Part shown: positions 1 through 11,036 of the stretch, piece after piece
Layout: every line of letters begins with the position of its first letter
Position numbering within the stretch: position 1 is the stretch's first letter
Assembly (NCBI GenBank): GCA_030549495.1
Contig: JAUIRK010000708.1
Coordinates: 343,501-407,500 of the forward strand
Length of the DNA stretch: 64,000 nt
Source of the DNA: Nectonema munidae
Lineage: Eukaryota; Nematomorpha; Nectonematoida; Nectonematidae
Reading direction: 5' to 3'
The notes under the pieces: generated by a model
The model's database searches: none
Told to the model about the DNA's origin: nothing
What the model saw: only the letters and a program-made list of their open reading frames with translations
Made by a program: the position numbers and the translations under genes

Positions 1-949
1 TTGACAAAACTTTTAAGTCGCCACAAATTTTCCAATTATGATCTTTGTAATTTATGGCTTCAATCAAGACTTTCATTGTTTCATAGCTCTCTTTTAATTG
101 AACAGAATGTGCTACAGGAACTGAACCAAGCTTGTTTTTTATGTGCAGCAATGCAGCCTTCAAACTTTTAGTAGATGCATCAATAAAAAGTTTCTATTCT
201 TCTGATATATACACTGAGCCTAAAGATTCTATTAAACCCCTTACATTCACGCAATAGACTAGGGCATTGTTATGACTGACTGTAAAAATTTTTCTAAATT
301 CTTCTTCTCTGTTTCTGTACCAATAATACGTTGTATTTGAAGCCAATAAATGATTTTCTGAAAGTCATGAACCTAAAAGCTGAGCAGACTCTTTTGATAA
401 ACCCAAGTCTCTCACTAAATCATTGAGCTGATGTTGTTTTAAGGGAGTAGGAGCACTTCGTTTGGATGTAGAAGGCTCAAACAAATTGAAGTTTCTTTTT
501 TCTTCTTCTTCTTCTGAACCAGTGTCACTAAAGGTGTCACTTTCGGGAACTCTTGGAACAGGTAAATCTGCACCATGTGGAATGGGTCTTCTTGCAGAAG
601 GAAGATCAGTATAAACAATGCAGTGCTTGTTTTTTCAATTTATTCCATTTAAATTGGTGAGGCAGAAATAACAGTCAGATGTATGATCCTTACCTTCACG
701 CCATTGCATTGGGATACCAAAAGGAAGAGATCTCTTTTTACCCTTTCTCCAGTATCTCAAATTCTCAACACAAGACTTGCAACAATAATGAGGGGCAAAA
801 CTTTTATCTTGATCGCCCAATTTCATGCCAAAATAGGCATAATAAGTAGATTTAATAAATTTGTTAATTCGTAAACTTTGTCCAGTCAGCATCACTTGTC
901 CACAAATGTAACAAAACTTATTAGAATCGTTTTTACACTTTCTATTCAT
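1..949 (-). pseudogene. Fossil of a Cys-rich mobile-element protein family, N-terminal part
   Basis: The minus strand from about 949 encodes a Cys-rich N-terminus beginning MNRKCKND. It has three Cys pairs (CYICG, CCKSC, CYFC) that look like a zinc-binding module, then blocks LPSARRPIPHGADLPVP, a Ser/Glu-rich linker, LNDLVRDLGLSKESAQLLGS and WYRNREEEFRK. From memory, this layout matches an uncharacterised protein family found in very many copies in aphids, copepods, spiders and Hydra, which is why I call it mobile-element derived. Its enzymatic function is unknown to me. The copy is interrupted by a few breaks and runs off the left edge of the window, so only about the first 300 residues are seen. 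It is antisense to the downstream WD40 gene. Confidence 0.7.
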
Positions 950-2854
950 TTCAATTTCTAAAAATATTAAAACAAGAAATTTATACATTGAAAAAATAAA
1001 AACAAATGAAAAACATTTTGATCAAAATTTTGATATTAAAAAAATATTTCAACCTGCGTTTGAAAAAAAATACTAGGTGATCGACAAAAATTATAATTAA
1101 ATTTAAGTTTATCATACTAAAATATGGTAAAAACAGCCATCAAAGTTTTGACCGCAAAAATAGCGCAGACCTGTGACTCAAGAAATTTTTAGGGAAGTTA
1201 AATTTTTGCGATTTGCAAGGTAAAAAGTTTAAATGTTCTTTGAAGATATTACCATAGGAATTTTACCTTTTAAATTTGCCTTAAAAAAGTACTTTATTGC
1301 ACGTTATAACTCCACTACTACATGTGATAAAGATTGTTTCAGCTGCAAGAATCTACTCTGCTTTATTTTACTACTATAGTTTAAACTAATCTTAATGCTG
1401 TTATGATGTAAAAATCGCAATTTTGATCCCTACTTTCTAGCTGAATCCTGTCTACGGCCTTTTGGCTTTTGGATCATTTCTCCAATCATGTTTTTTTGTT
1501 TTACAAATTCTTTTATATCTGTGTCTTTCATACACATCTTGATTATTTATATTAATTTTGATAAATAAATGATTAATAATAAAAAAAAATAAAAAAATCA
1601 CGTAGTATTATTTTCGCCAGCAATCATACATTTCCAAAATCATCTTCATATGTTATACGTATTTTTTGGGACATGAGTTTCAGATTAATATATTCACGAG
1701 TTGTGCTTTTGCGAAATATCAGCTTTTCGCAAATTTCGCCAAAATAAGAATATCGTGAAAATTTTCTGATATATACTTTTAGAGATGAAGGACAAAATAT
1801 AAGATTTTCCATCCAGAAAATTGAAGATATTCGAAAGTGCCTTTTTGGATGCGCTAATTTTTTGAGAATTTTTTTTTAAAATTTGAAACTCAATATATAA
1901 GTAAAATCGAACATTCTATTTCAGAATCTGCAATTAGATTTTTCATATCTCTTATAGTTTTCGAGATATTCCATAATAAAGACGAAAAATTTTAACATTA
2001 CAGATATATGAAAAAAAATATGATTTTCAGACATCCGACGTATCATAATGGCGATGGAGGCCTTCAATTCTGGATATTAACGCGAAATGTACTGATTAAT
2101 CTGCATCGGTAGTGTCGGCTAAATTTTGAAGAATCAAAATCGATATCAACAAAAAACTAAAAAAAAACGCTTTTTTAATTTAATCCAAATTGAAATCTGT
2201 GAACTCTTAATACAAATATTAAAAATGTTTAAATAAATGTCCAAATTTTAATATCTAATTTTATCGGAAAACTTTTTTTATGAAATAAATTAAAAAAATA
2301 TTTTCTCATTTTATTCCTTTACTAATACAAGTAAAATTGTATACGGAACATTTGTTAACTTTAACTGAGACAATGGATTCTAGTAAACGTAAGCAAATAG
2401 TTATTGGGACTCTCCAAATACAATTATTGACTACGTCACTATATTGTATATATGTTTTTGCAAAGAAGCCCTCTTACCCCAGAAGTCAGAGAAAACTAAT
2501 GTTTGTAAATTTCAACTTCAAAAATTTTAAGTTTCTTTTTTTTTTAAATTTTGCTGTTTACGATTTTAATGTTTTTTTAAGTTAGCTATATATAAGAATT
2601 TTAACTGGATTGAGAATAGGTAATGGTATCGTCATATCGGTATCGAAAGTGACCAACATTTTTGTTATCCGTTCGTCCCTATAGTTTCAATCCGAACCAC
2701 CTTTTCACTCAAGCCAGTTTAGTGAGGTGAAGAACATGTATGAAATATCAATAAATAGGCATGATTCCTCAATCAAAAATACTTTTATCATACTATGATT
2801 TTTTATTACTTTTTTTCTTTATTTTTCAATCCTTCAATCTGTTAAAATTTTTAG
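950..2854. other. AT-rich gap with no recognisable gene
   Basis: This stretch is dominated by A/T runs. Small reading frames at 1624-1812 (minus) and 2337-2585 (plus) have low-complexity translations and resemble nothing I know. A short GC-richer segment around 2625-2700 may be a decayed repeat. I found no WD-like exon here. It is therefore probably the 3' part of the intron that precedes the first visible exon of the WD40 gene. Confidence 0.5.
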
Positions 2855-3042
2855 CGTCAAAGAATGGTGTTGTCAAGATTTGGAATTTGGAGTTTGGGGA
2901 AATAGAAGAAGTTTGTGATCTGCATAACAAAAGTGTTACCGTTTTAACGTTTGGCTCCAAAAAAAATCGTTTATTAACTGGCGGAGAAGATAAATTGATC
3001 CACATAAAAACGATTTGTGTCGAAGAAACTGTCAAATTTGAC
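2855..3042 (+). CDS. WD40-repeat protein, visible exon 1 of 6
   Basis: This exon opens the visible part of a host WD40 beta-propeller gene. The acceptor is TTTTTAG at 2848-2854 and the donor is GAC|GTATAC at 3042/3043. It starts at codon position 2 and ends at a codon boundary. It encodes about 62 residues with strands GVVKIWNLEFGE, VTVLTFGSKKNRLLTGGEDK and LIHIK, a typical WD blade followed by the start of the next. There is no start codon, so earlier exons must lie to the left, probably outside the window. WD40 propellers are scaffolds for protein interactions. Blade spacing and the mixed strong and weak WD dipeptides recall NACHT/WD proteins such as NWD1 and NWD2, but no NACHT domain is in view, so I give no symbol. 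Confidence 0.8.
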
Positions 3043-4103
3043 GTATACACTTTTCTTTTCAATATTCTTCCTAAATTTTTTCTCTCTTTCATGTATGGAT
3101 ACTTTTTCTCACTTTATAAATGTAATTTATTTTTCTTCATTTCAAACAATCTCCATCTCAAACAACCAGTTTCTCTTCTTTGCAAATTACTTTTGTATAT
3201 TTTGCCAATATTCACTGGGAAAAAAGTTGTTATAATTACGATCAATATAACATAAAGTTTATAACATAAAAATATAAGATAAAGTATGTTTTCGAGCAAA
3301 AATTTTTACGATCTGCATTGACGAACCTAAAGAAGAAATAAGACAGTTTCAGAATTGTCTTCAATTATAATCAAATATTTTTATGATAAAAAGTGAAAAC
3401 TGTAATTTAAAAATTAATAATTTTAATGTAACAAAAAACAAATTAATCTTTCAAAAAACCACCAATCTAAATTTACTAATTTGTAAATTCTACAGGATAT
3501 GTTTGAGATTATCACAAAATGAATGAATTTATCAATCCAGCAAGATTTTTATTGAAGTAAATTTGTTCAATTAGTTATTATGAGATTTACTTATCTCTAA
3601 TATAATTCTTCAAATTCATATGTTACAATAACATAACCTTTAAATGTCAAGCAAATCAAGGAAAACTGCATTTATGTTTGGAATAGTGAAAGACATTTTT
3701 GATTAATTTCTAAAGACAGATCAAAATATTTTTTCCAAATTTACTCTTTCGTTAATCACAAATATGGTTTAGTGATTATGACAAACTTGAATCGAGATGC
3801 CCTCAAGTGCAATTTGCTAACCTATTTCGTAATTATAACAAATCTTTCCTTAGTATTTATTTTCCACTTATTATTATTAGTGTTATTTTAAAATCAATAT
3901 TTAAAAGTATTGAGTTATGAAGCAAAAGGCTGTTTCTTTTCCATCATTTCAAATGTGAGATGGGTTGATTCATATTGGACACAGTGTCATTTTCAATTTC
4001 CGTTCAATTCCATTCCATTCTAAAGGATCTTGATAGATCTTACCCCAAACCGATAAATTTCGACCTTCTATCCCTCAATCTCACCATCTGTAAGGTTTTT
4101 TGA

Positions 4104-4411
4104 GGGCGTGAGTAGGGTTGGTGAGATGCTGGATTCGAAAACTCAAGGTCTTGGGTTCGATCCCGCATCAAGCCTGCTTCCCTCATAGTTCGATACAAGC
4201 GGCGCAATTGTACCTTTACCTTTTTTTGGAAACAGATTTACTTATGGAAAAAAATTTTGCTTCCATAATAATCCAACACTCTCGAAGATCAGTCATTTTT
4301 TTCAAGAACCGAATGAGACGGAAAAAAATGGCTTCACATATGATTGTAGAATTTTGAATTTGAAAACTTAAGAAAAATTAATTTCCATTTCTTTCGTCAC
4401 TATTGAAAATG
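4104..4411 (+). repeat. tRNA-derived SINE, copy 1 (with extended 3' body)
   Basis: The head GGCGTGAGTAGGGTTGGTGA resembles an A box. GGGTTCGATCCC at about 4153 fits the RNA polymerase III B box (GGTTCGANNCC). After CATAGTTCGATACAAGCGGCGCAA comes TACCTTTACC, and then about 190 bp (to 4411) shared with the antisense copy at 15123-15464. Relative to the other copies, it lacks about 25 bp between CAATTGT and ACCTTTACC. It lies in intron 1 in the sense orientation. Confidence 0.8.
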
Positions 4412-4841
4412 GATGAAATAAAAATTACATTTTTTGAAGTTAAGTTTTATACAATATTTTTCATTATAAGTAATTTTGATATAGTATTTATTTTTTACAA
4501 ATCAGAAATAGACTTTCTAATACTTACTTTGATTCAAACTTTTGTTAATTTGAAGTAAAAGTGCTTTGTTAAAAAACTTCCAGAAAAAATACTACCAGAA
4601 GTTGTTGGAGGATGATTTCTAGACATTTACCGATTGATCGCGATAAGCAGTGGTAATAATCGTCTAAAAATCACCATAGTTATAATTGTGGCTTCTTTCG
4701 ATGGGCAAGATTAGCGGAAGCAAATTGTGGAGTTTTGCTTTATTTTTCAACGTATTCAATATTTATACTAAAGTTCCTTTAAAAAAAGCTCAATTTTTTT
4801 TTAAAAATATTAAATTTTGATTCTCCGAAAAAAACACGTTA

Positions 4842-4994
4842 GGTAAAGGTAAAGGTGATTGATTGTGGGGTGTTTTCATTGAGAAGGCACAATTACGCCG
4901 CTTATATCGAACTATAAGGAAAGCAGGCTTGATGCAGGATCGAACCCAACACCTTGAGTTATCGAAACCAGCAGCTAACCAATCCTACTCACGC
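4842..4994 (-). repeat. tRNA-derived SINE, copy 2
   Basis: This is the same family as the copy at 4104, read on the minus strand. GGTAAAGGTAAAGG marks its 3' end, GGATCGAACCC is the complement of the B box, and CCTACTCACGCC is the complement of the head. It ends about 430 bp from copy 1 in inverted orientation, within the same intron. Confidence 0.75.
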
Positions 4995-5295
4995 CATTTT
5001 ATGCCATTTCCTTAATAGTATCTTGTGTACAAAATGCACACTTAATAAATTTTAACACTAAAATTGTCATACATATAATTTTTACGCACTCAAAACTAAT
5101 TTCAGGTCCTAAATCACAATAAATACTATTGTTATCTTCAGCAATAAAAGTTTCGTTTTTTTTTATAAATGAGACGAATTTATAAGCGAACGTTTGGTTA
5201 TGGTATTATGTGTTCAAATTGAACACGTATACTTCAACAATGGATAACATGAAAAAGATGCCGTTATTTCACTTGTATATATAGTAGTATCTCTA

Positions 5296-8200
5296 AAGGT
5301 TTCCAGTCCTGAATACAAACACTGGTTGGCGTCAGGAAGGGCATCCGGCTTGTAAAAATTCAGCTCCAATTTACTTTGCAATGATTCAAAACTCTATAGG
5401 GCGGGGTACAGCCCGAAGTACTCCGTGGGTCCTTCCAGTAACCTACGTCAAAAAGAATACTGAAAAAAAAACCAGAGAGAAAGAATAGTGTGGTAGATCA
5501 TACTGACAAAATTTCTTGTAATGTAATAAGATTAGCTTCATGGAATGTCGGCACAATGACAGGAAAAGCGAATGAAATTGTAGAGGAGATGATAAAGCGA
5601 AAGATTGAAATAGCCTGTGTACAGGAGACTAAATGGAAGGGTAATGCTTCTAAAATGCTTATTCAAGGATTCAAAATTGTTTATACCGGCTCAACTAATA
5701 AAAAGAATGGTGTAGGAGTAATTTTGAGTAAAAAATGGCATGAAAAGATAATTGAAGTGAGAAGGGTAAGTGACAGGATAATTTTATTGAAATTAAAGGG
5801 TTTTAATGAAATTATTACTGTTGTGTCAGTGTATGCACCACAGATTGGTTGTAATAGGGAGGAGAAAGATGTTTTTGTTGATAAACTTGATAATTTACTG
5901 TCGTAAGTCGCAGAGAGTGAAACACTAATTTTAGCAGGTGACTTTAATCGTCAGATTGGGAAAAATAGTGATGGGTATGAGGGAGTCCATGGTGGACAAG
6001 GTTTTGGCAAAAGGAACGAAGAAGGCAACAGAGTATTAGACTTGGCACAGAGAAATGAATTGACCATCTGCAACACTAATTTCAAGAAAAAAGATGATCA
6101 TTTAATAACGTATAGTAATGGAGGCAGAAATAGTCAAATAGACCTTTTAATGGTCAGACAGGAGAAAAGAAAATATGTCAAAAATTGCAAGGTTATCCCA
6201 GGGATTGATATTGTATCGCAGCACAGAATTGTCATGATCGACATGCTTATATCTAAAGAACAAAGGAGAAAAGTAAAAAAGATAGGGCGATTCAGGACAT
6301 GGCTACTTGAAGACAGAAAAGTTCAAGGTAGATATCAAGATTTAGTTGAAAATGGTTTAAAAGAAAAACAAATAGGTGATAATATTGAGGAAATGTGGAG
6401 TCATCTTAGAAAGAATCTGTTGACAGCAAGTTTGATTGTGCTTGGTAGAACGAAAGGTGGTAGAAGAACTCAAAAAGAAACTTGGTGGTGGAAAGAAGAG
6501 ATTAGAGAAGTATTAAAAGCTAAGAAGCAAGCTTTTAAAAAATGGCAGGTAAGTAAGTTGGAAGAAGACAAACAAATGTATAGACTCAAGAAAAAAGAAG
6601 CTAAAAAGATCATTGCGGTATCAAAAGCAAGGGAAACAGACAAAATGTACGAGGCACTTGATAGTAAGAATGGTGATAAGCAAATTTTTAAACTTGCAAA
6701 GGCTAAGCAAAGAGATATCAAGGAATGTGGAAATATCGACATTATAAGGGACAAAGAAGGAAAAATTCTTTTTAAAGAAGAAGAAATAGAGGAGAGATGG
6801 AAAGAATATTTTGAAGATCTGTTAAACGTTGAAAACGAGCATAATTGCATCGTTGCAGGTACAAAAATTGAAGGTCCCGAGCTAGGTTTGGAGGAAAAGG
6901 AATTATATGAAGCAATAAATAAAATGAAAATAAATAAAGCAACAGGATCGAGTGAAGTAAGTGTAGAAATGATAAAAGCTGGAGGAAGAGAATGCTGGAA
7001 GATGATGAGTAGATTATTGGAACAGATTTGGAAAGAAGAAAAAATGCCAGAAGAATGGACTAAAAGTCTCATTGTTCCAATTTACAAAAATAAAAAAGAT
7101 GTGTTAACTGCGAAAATTACCGGGGCATAAAACTAATAGAACACGGATTAAAACTTCTGGAAAAAATTTTGGCTGAACGTTTAAGAAATCAAGTTAACAT
7201 AAATGATAACCAGTTTGGATTTATGAGAGGAAAGAGTACAGTAGATCCTATATTTATAGTTAGACAGGTGATGGAAAAGAGACTTGAAGGAAATCAGCCT
7301 TTATTCTGCGGTTTTGTAGACCTAGAGAAAGCGTATGATAGGGTTCCAAGGGATGTTGTGTACTGGAGTCTAAGAGAAAAAGGAATTAGTGAAAAGTTAG
7401 TGAGACTAGTTAAGGAAACCTATAGAAACTCTAAAACTTCCATCAGAACAATGAACGGATACTCACAGGAATTCGACATAAAAGTAGGGTTACACCAAGG
7501 TTCTGCATTGAGCCCTTTTCTTTTTGCAGTTGTTATTGATGAAATCTCCAAAAATATCAGGAGTAAATGAACTTTTGTTTGCCGATGACTTAATAATTAT
7601 AGCAGATAGTGAAAAAGAATTACAGGAAAGACTAAGTATATGGCAAAAAAGTCTCGAGGAAAAAGGCCTAAAGTTGAATGCAGGCAAAACCAAAGTGATG
7701 AAGGTTAGTAGAAATGACAAGACTGAGATAAGGATAAAAGACGTTCATGGAATTGAGTTAAATCAAGTTAAAGAGTTCAAGTATTTAGGATCAGTTATTG
7801 AGATGGAAGGAGGATGTTGTAAAGACGTTCAGTCGAGATTGAATGCCAGTTGGGCAAAATGGAAAGAGGTTAAACCTGTTCTAAACGATAGAAGACTAGC
7901 CATGAATTTAAAGGCCAAGGTATATACATCAATAGTTAGACCCGTCATGACTTACGGATCAGAATGTTGGTGTCTGAGAAATAATGAAAAGAAAAAGCTA
8001 GAAGTGTCGGAAATGAAAATGCTGAGAATGATGCTGAACGTTACGAGAAAAGATAGGATTAAAAATGAAGAAGTGAGACATAGAACAAAAGTGACGACGA
8101 GTGTTGTAGATGTAATGGAAAGAAACAAGATGAGATGGTTTGGACACTTGCTAAGAAGAAAAAGCGATGAAAAAATAAAGATAGCGTACGATGAGCCTGT

Positions 8201-8377
8201 ACAAGGAAAGAGAAAAAGAGGAAGGCCAAGATTGAGATGGAGGGATGATTTGAAAAGGTCCATGGAAAAATTTGGGTTGAAAGAAAGCGATGCGAAGGAC
8301 AGAAACCTATGGAGAAACAGGATCAAGCCACCGACCCCCATTTAGGGGATAAGATGATGAAGAAGAAGAAGAAGAAG
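5296..8377 (+). mobile_element. RTE-clade LINE, nearly full length, with perfect 17-bp target duplication
   Basis: The element is about 3.08 kb, the usual RTE length. It is flanked on both sides by the same 17 bp, ATATAGTAGTATCTCTA (5279-5295 and 8378-8394). The 5' leader contains GGCGTCAGGAAGGGCATCCGG, a hallmark of RTE/BovB-type leaders, and the 3' end is the clade's GATGAT(GAA)n simple tail. One long apurinic-endonuclease plus reverse-transcriptase ORF fills the middle (5490-8345). The perfect duplication and intact ends mean a young insertion. It lies in the sense orientation in intron 1 of the WD40 gene, where its own signals could affect transcription, though that is inference. Confidence 0.93.
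5490..8345 (+). pseudogene. RTE LINE ORF: endonuclease + reverse transcriptase, three breaks
   Basis: The endonuclease half (5490-about 6260) shows ASWNVGTMTGK, QETKWKG with the catalytic Glu, VSVYAPQIG, LAGDFNRQIG and a C-terminal SQHRIVM, where most relatives have SDH. The RT half shows NQFGFMRGKST, FVDLEKAYDRVPR (first catalytic Asp), HQGSALSPFLFAVV and FADDLIII (catalytic FADD). The C-terminus MRWFGHLLRR...KRGRPRLRWRDD is typical of RTE. Reading is interrupted by an in-frame TAA at 5904-5906, a frame change near 7110 and another near 7563. The last sits just before FADD. No ATG opens the reading frame; the first in-frame start-like codon is GTG at 5490, so the true start is uncertain. The ORF cannot make an active enzyme as read, but every core motif is present. 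Confidence 0.9.
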
Positions 8378-8924
8378 ATATAGTAGTATCTCTATTATAT
8401 AAATGGTGTTACTGACTCGTAGGGAACGACAGGAAAAATTGCAACCTTCAAAAATTGGACAGATTTCTTATGGTATGTATGAGATAACGACATTTCTTTC
8501 ACAGATATGACGTGTAGATTTTTAATAAAAAAATTATTTTTCCTTTCTTTTTTACGGAAGGTGATGTCAACCAAGACATCGAAAATTTGAAAGTTTTCCA
8601 ATTTTTTTTTTAAATAAACGCAAAACTTTTTTTTCTTTTTTATTTTCATTAAGAAATTCTACTTTATAAAATTTGACATGGAGGAGACATTGAACATTTA
8701 AAGAAATAGTGTTGACATTGTGTAAGTTAATGCTATACGTATGTCATGTATAAAAAGGTACGCTAAATGAACTAGGAAATTTGCAATGCAACATTGACTA
8801 TAGTACATCTTCGATTATGATTTAATTCATTTTGAACACATTTCCATTTTTGATTCATGCATTGAATGGTGTAGATAAAATAAAGTATGATTTATATAAT
8901 AAATTATTTGCCATTTACAGAGAT

Positions 8925-9000
8925 CGAACCCAAGATGACTTGTTTTAGGAACTATTACCTTATCTGCAAGCGAACTATACTCTTAACTTAGATACATCTT
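8925..9000 (-). repeat. tRNA-like SINE head or decayed tRNA
   Basis: On the minus strand, TAGTTCGCTTGCAGATAAGG resembles an A box and GGGTTCGATCTC resembles a B box, about 45 bp apart. The acceptor stem does not pair, so I do not call a working tRNA. It is not the SINE family seen elsewhere in the window. Confidence 0.35.
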
Positions 9001-9093
9001 CCAATTTTATATTTTTAAATTTAAATAATTCAATACATTTTTTAATTTAAAATTCTTCGGAAAGCATTTTCTAACTTACACTTTATTGGACAG

Positions 9094-9287
9094 GCGCACT
9101 CAAGCACCATCAAGAACATTCACGTTAGCAGCGATGACAAGCTCATTGTTTCTTCAGAATTCTTGGAAGTTGTGAAAGTGTGGCAAATGGATCCGATCAG
9201 CATTCTTCTGAGCTGTAGTGTTCCCTCTCATATGCTCTGTGTCACACCTGACAGCAGATACGCTATCTCCGGAAACCTAGATAAAAG
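9094..9287 (+). CDS. WD40-repeat protein, visible exon 2 of 6
   Basis: The acceptor is TTGGACAG|GCG and the donor is AAAAG|GTTCTT, a weak but usable site. The exon starts at a codon boundary and ends after two bases of a codon, matching its neighbours. It encodes about 64 residues. Joined to exon 1, the junction reads VKFD|AHSSTIKNIHVSSDD, exactly the start of a WD repeat. It then gives VVKVWQM and a further blade with SRYAISGNLDK. The two-base overhang AG joins the T that opens the next exon to make Ser. This fit across a 6-kb intron is strong evidence for the gene model. Confidence 0.82.
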
Positions 9288-9406
9288 GTTCTTTCCACTA
9301 TATTCTTTCACAGACATATACAAATTGATTTTGTTATCTTTCTCAATGTTCTTACTTACAATATCTCGTTTGCTTCACGTTACTGCAAACAATGTATTGC
9401 GTACGT

Positions 9407-10073
9407 GGTGATTGGTTAATCCGACATCTATGGTTAGAGCATTAGTGAGATCGTATTTAGAAGTGTCTAATTAAAAAATTTTACATTCAAAATTTCAAAA
9501 CAAAAAGATATTTTTAAGCAATTGGAAATTTTATTGAAATTTATACTAAAAACTTCTCTATACTAACTTATTTCATTCTTTTTTCACTTTTTTTATTCAC
9601 TTTATTTTTAAATTAAAGATAAAACGTCTAAAATTGGAAGAAATCTTCATTTTCTTCAAAAAATTTTATTGCTCCACTTAAATAAGAACGCATTTCTTTA
9701 ATGGATGTCGGAGGCTCTGTATCAAAGTTTGATTCATCATTTCCAACACTAAAAGAACTACCATCGTTTCTTCCTTCGGCAGTAGCAACAATTTCAACGA
9801 TGTCTTCATCTGTTTAATTTCTTGTTGTAATAATAATTACAATCTATAATATTAAATCTAAAAAATTTTGAAAAGTCGGATTAAAAAATAATCTATATAG
9901 GTTATTCCTTATACATGGAATTAAAAAAGTATGTCGTAGTCGGAATCAAAATTTGTCGGATTAATAAATTAAGAAATATAAAAATAGTCAATGGACTTTA
10001 TTATTTGCAAAAAAAGTGTCGGATATATTAAATTTTCGAGTTAAAAATTATCGGATTAGGAAAGCATCACTTG
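9407..10073 (-). mobile_element. Decayed pogo/Tigger deletion derivative
   Basis: Both ends carry a TAATCCGA motif in inverted orientation: TGATTGGTTAATCCGACA at about 9409 and, on the other strand, TGATGCTTTCCTAATCCGAT at about 10068. AATCCGA motifs are common at pogo/Tigger termini. Inside, the minus strand around 9825-9640 reads an acidic C-terminus (DEDIVEIVATAEG ... IKEMRSYLSGAIKFFEEN). This resembles the C-terminal tail of TIGD-type transposases. The DDE core is missing. It lies antisense in intron 2. Confidence 0.5.
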
Positions 10074-10179
10074 AATTGCTAATATAAATAAAACTTTTTT
10101 TCACTAAAGTCGTCAAGACACTTTGCCTGAAAGAAAGAATTAAAAGACCTTTTTTTAGAAGTACGTTTTACATACCTTG

Positions 10180-10510
10180 AATTAACGTTCCCTTGATTTT
10201 ACGTCCTCGCCAAATGATCGATGACGTCATCTTTTTGGTCATTAAATGCATTATTAATACGTTTTTTCTTTGTGATTTTATGTATTAAAAAGTTTATAAA
10301 GGTTAATAATTCATCCAACTTCACTGTAGTAGTCTTCTTTAGCTGCCATAGTCCCTCACGTCGTACACTGTGTGACCATGTGTGATCCAGGCTAGGATTT
10401 TCGTGTTGTATGTCAATTTAAAGGTCAACCTGGATTTTACGAATCCTACGTTTTACGTCCGCCGTTCGGTCCCGTGCCGTACGTAAAAAGTAAGTTCTAG
10501 TGTATTCAGT
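10180..10510. repeat. Probable pogo-family terminus
   Basis: The segment near 10430-10505 contains CGTTTTACGTCCG and then GTACGTAAAAAGTAAG, whose TTTTACGT/ACGTAAAA arms can fold back, and it ends TTCTAGTGTA. The same layout occurs at the right ends near 39970 and 54582. A second TTTTACGTCC lies at about 10195 and may be the other end. No coding sequence is visible between them. Confidence 0.4.
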
Positions 10511-11036
10511 ATCAAAATATAAACGAAGCGGAGATAATAATATAAAAGAAATTCAAATCTTAAAAACATTTTTATGAAGAAAGTCGACAAAAATCTGAAA
10601 ATAAAAAAATTTTAATTAAAATATTTTTTAACCCTCGCTTGGTCGTATTCGCCTTGAGCTGCCTTGTAATGATTTGACTCAAAGATTCTGATCAAAATTA
10701 TGATCATATTAAAAAAGGACAGCCTGAAAAATTCAAAATATCGATTTACTACATAAAAAGCAAGAATTTGAGAAGATTTTTACCACAAATAATGAAAAAT
10801 AGGAATTTAACACCATCTAAATTTTAACTTTTTCATGACGTATTTTCCTTTTTAAAATTTTGTCGTTTTTTGGAATAAACGAAAAATAAGATTCGTTTTT
10901 CCACAATGATTAATTTTTAAACATTGATTATTATCTTGACTATGCTTGTGAGTAGGTTTAGGGTCGCTGTATCAGTCACCCATTGTACTGATCAGAATCC
11001 GTTTGAAAACTATTTTCTTATAATTAAGCCCTAGAG

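Larger units (their letters stand above)
3043..9093 (+). other. Intron 1 of the WD40 gene (6.05 kb)
   Basis: The intron begins GTATAC and ends TTGGACAG. It carries an SINE at 4104 (sense), an SINE at 4842 (antisense), a nearly full-length RTE LINE at 5296-8377 in the sense direction, and a tRNA-like fragment near 8925. The remaining 3043-4100 and 8395-8920 hold only AT-rich sequence in which I see nothing else. Confidence 0.7.

Noticed and set aside
6470-7072. Minus-strand 200-codon frame opposite the RTE LINE
   Set aside because: It is the complement of the Lys/Glu-rich LINE ORF, giving Ser/Leu/Phe-rich noise.
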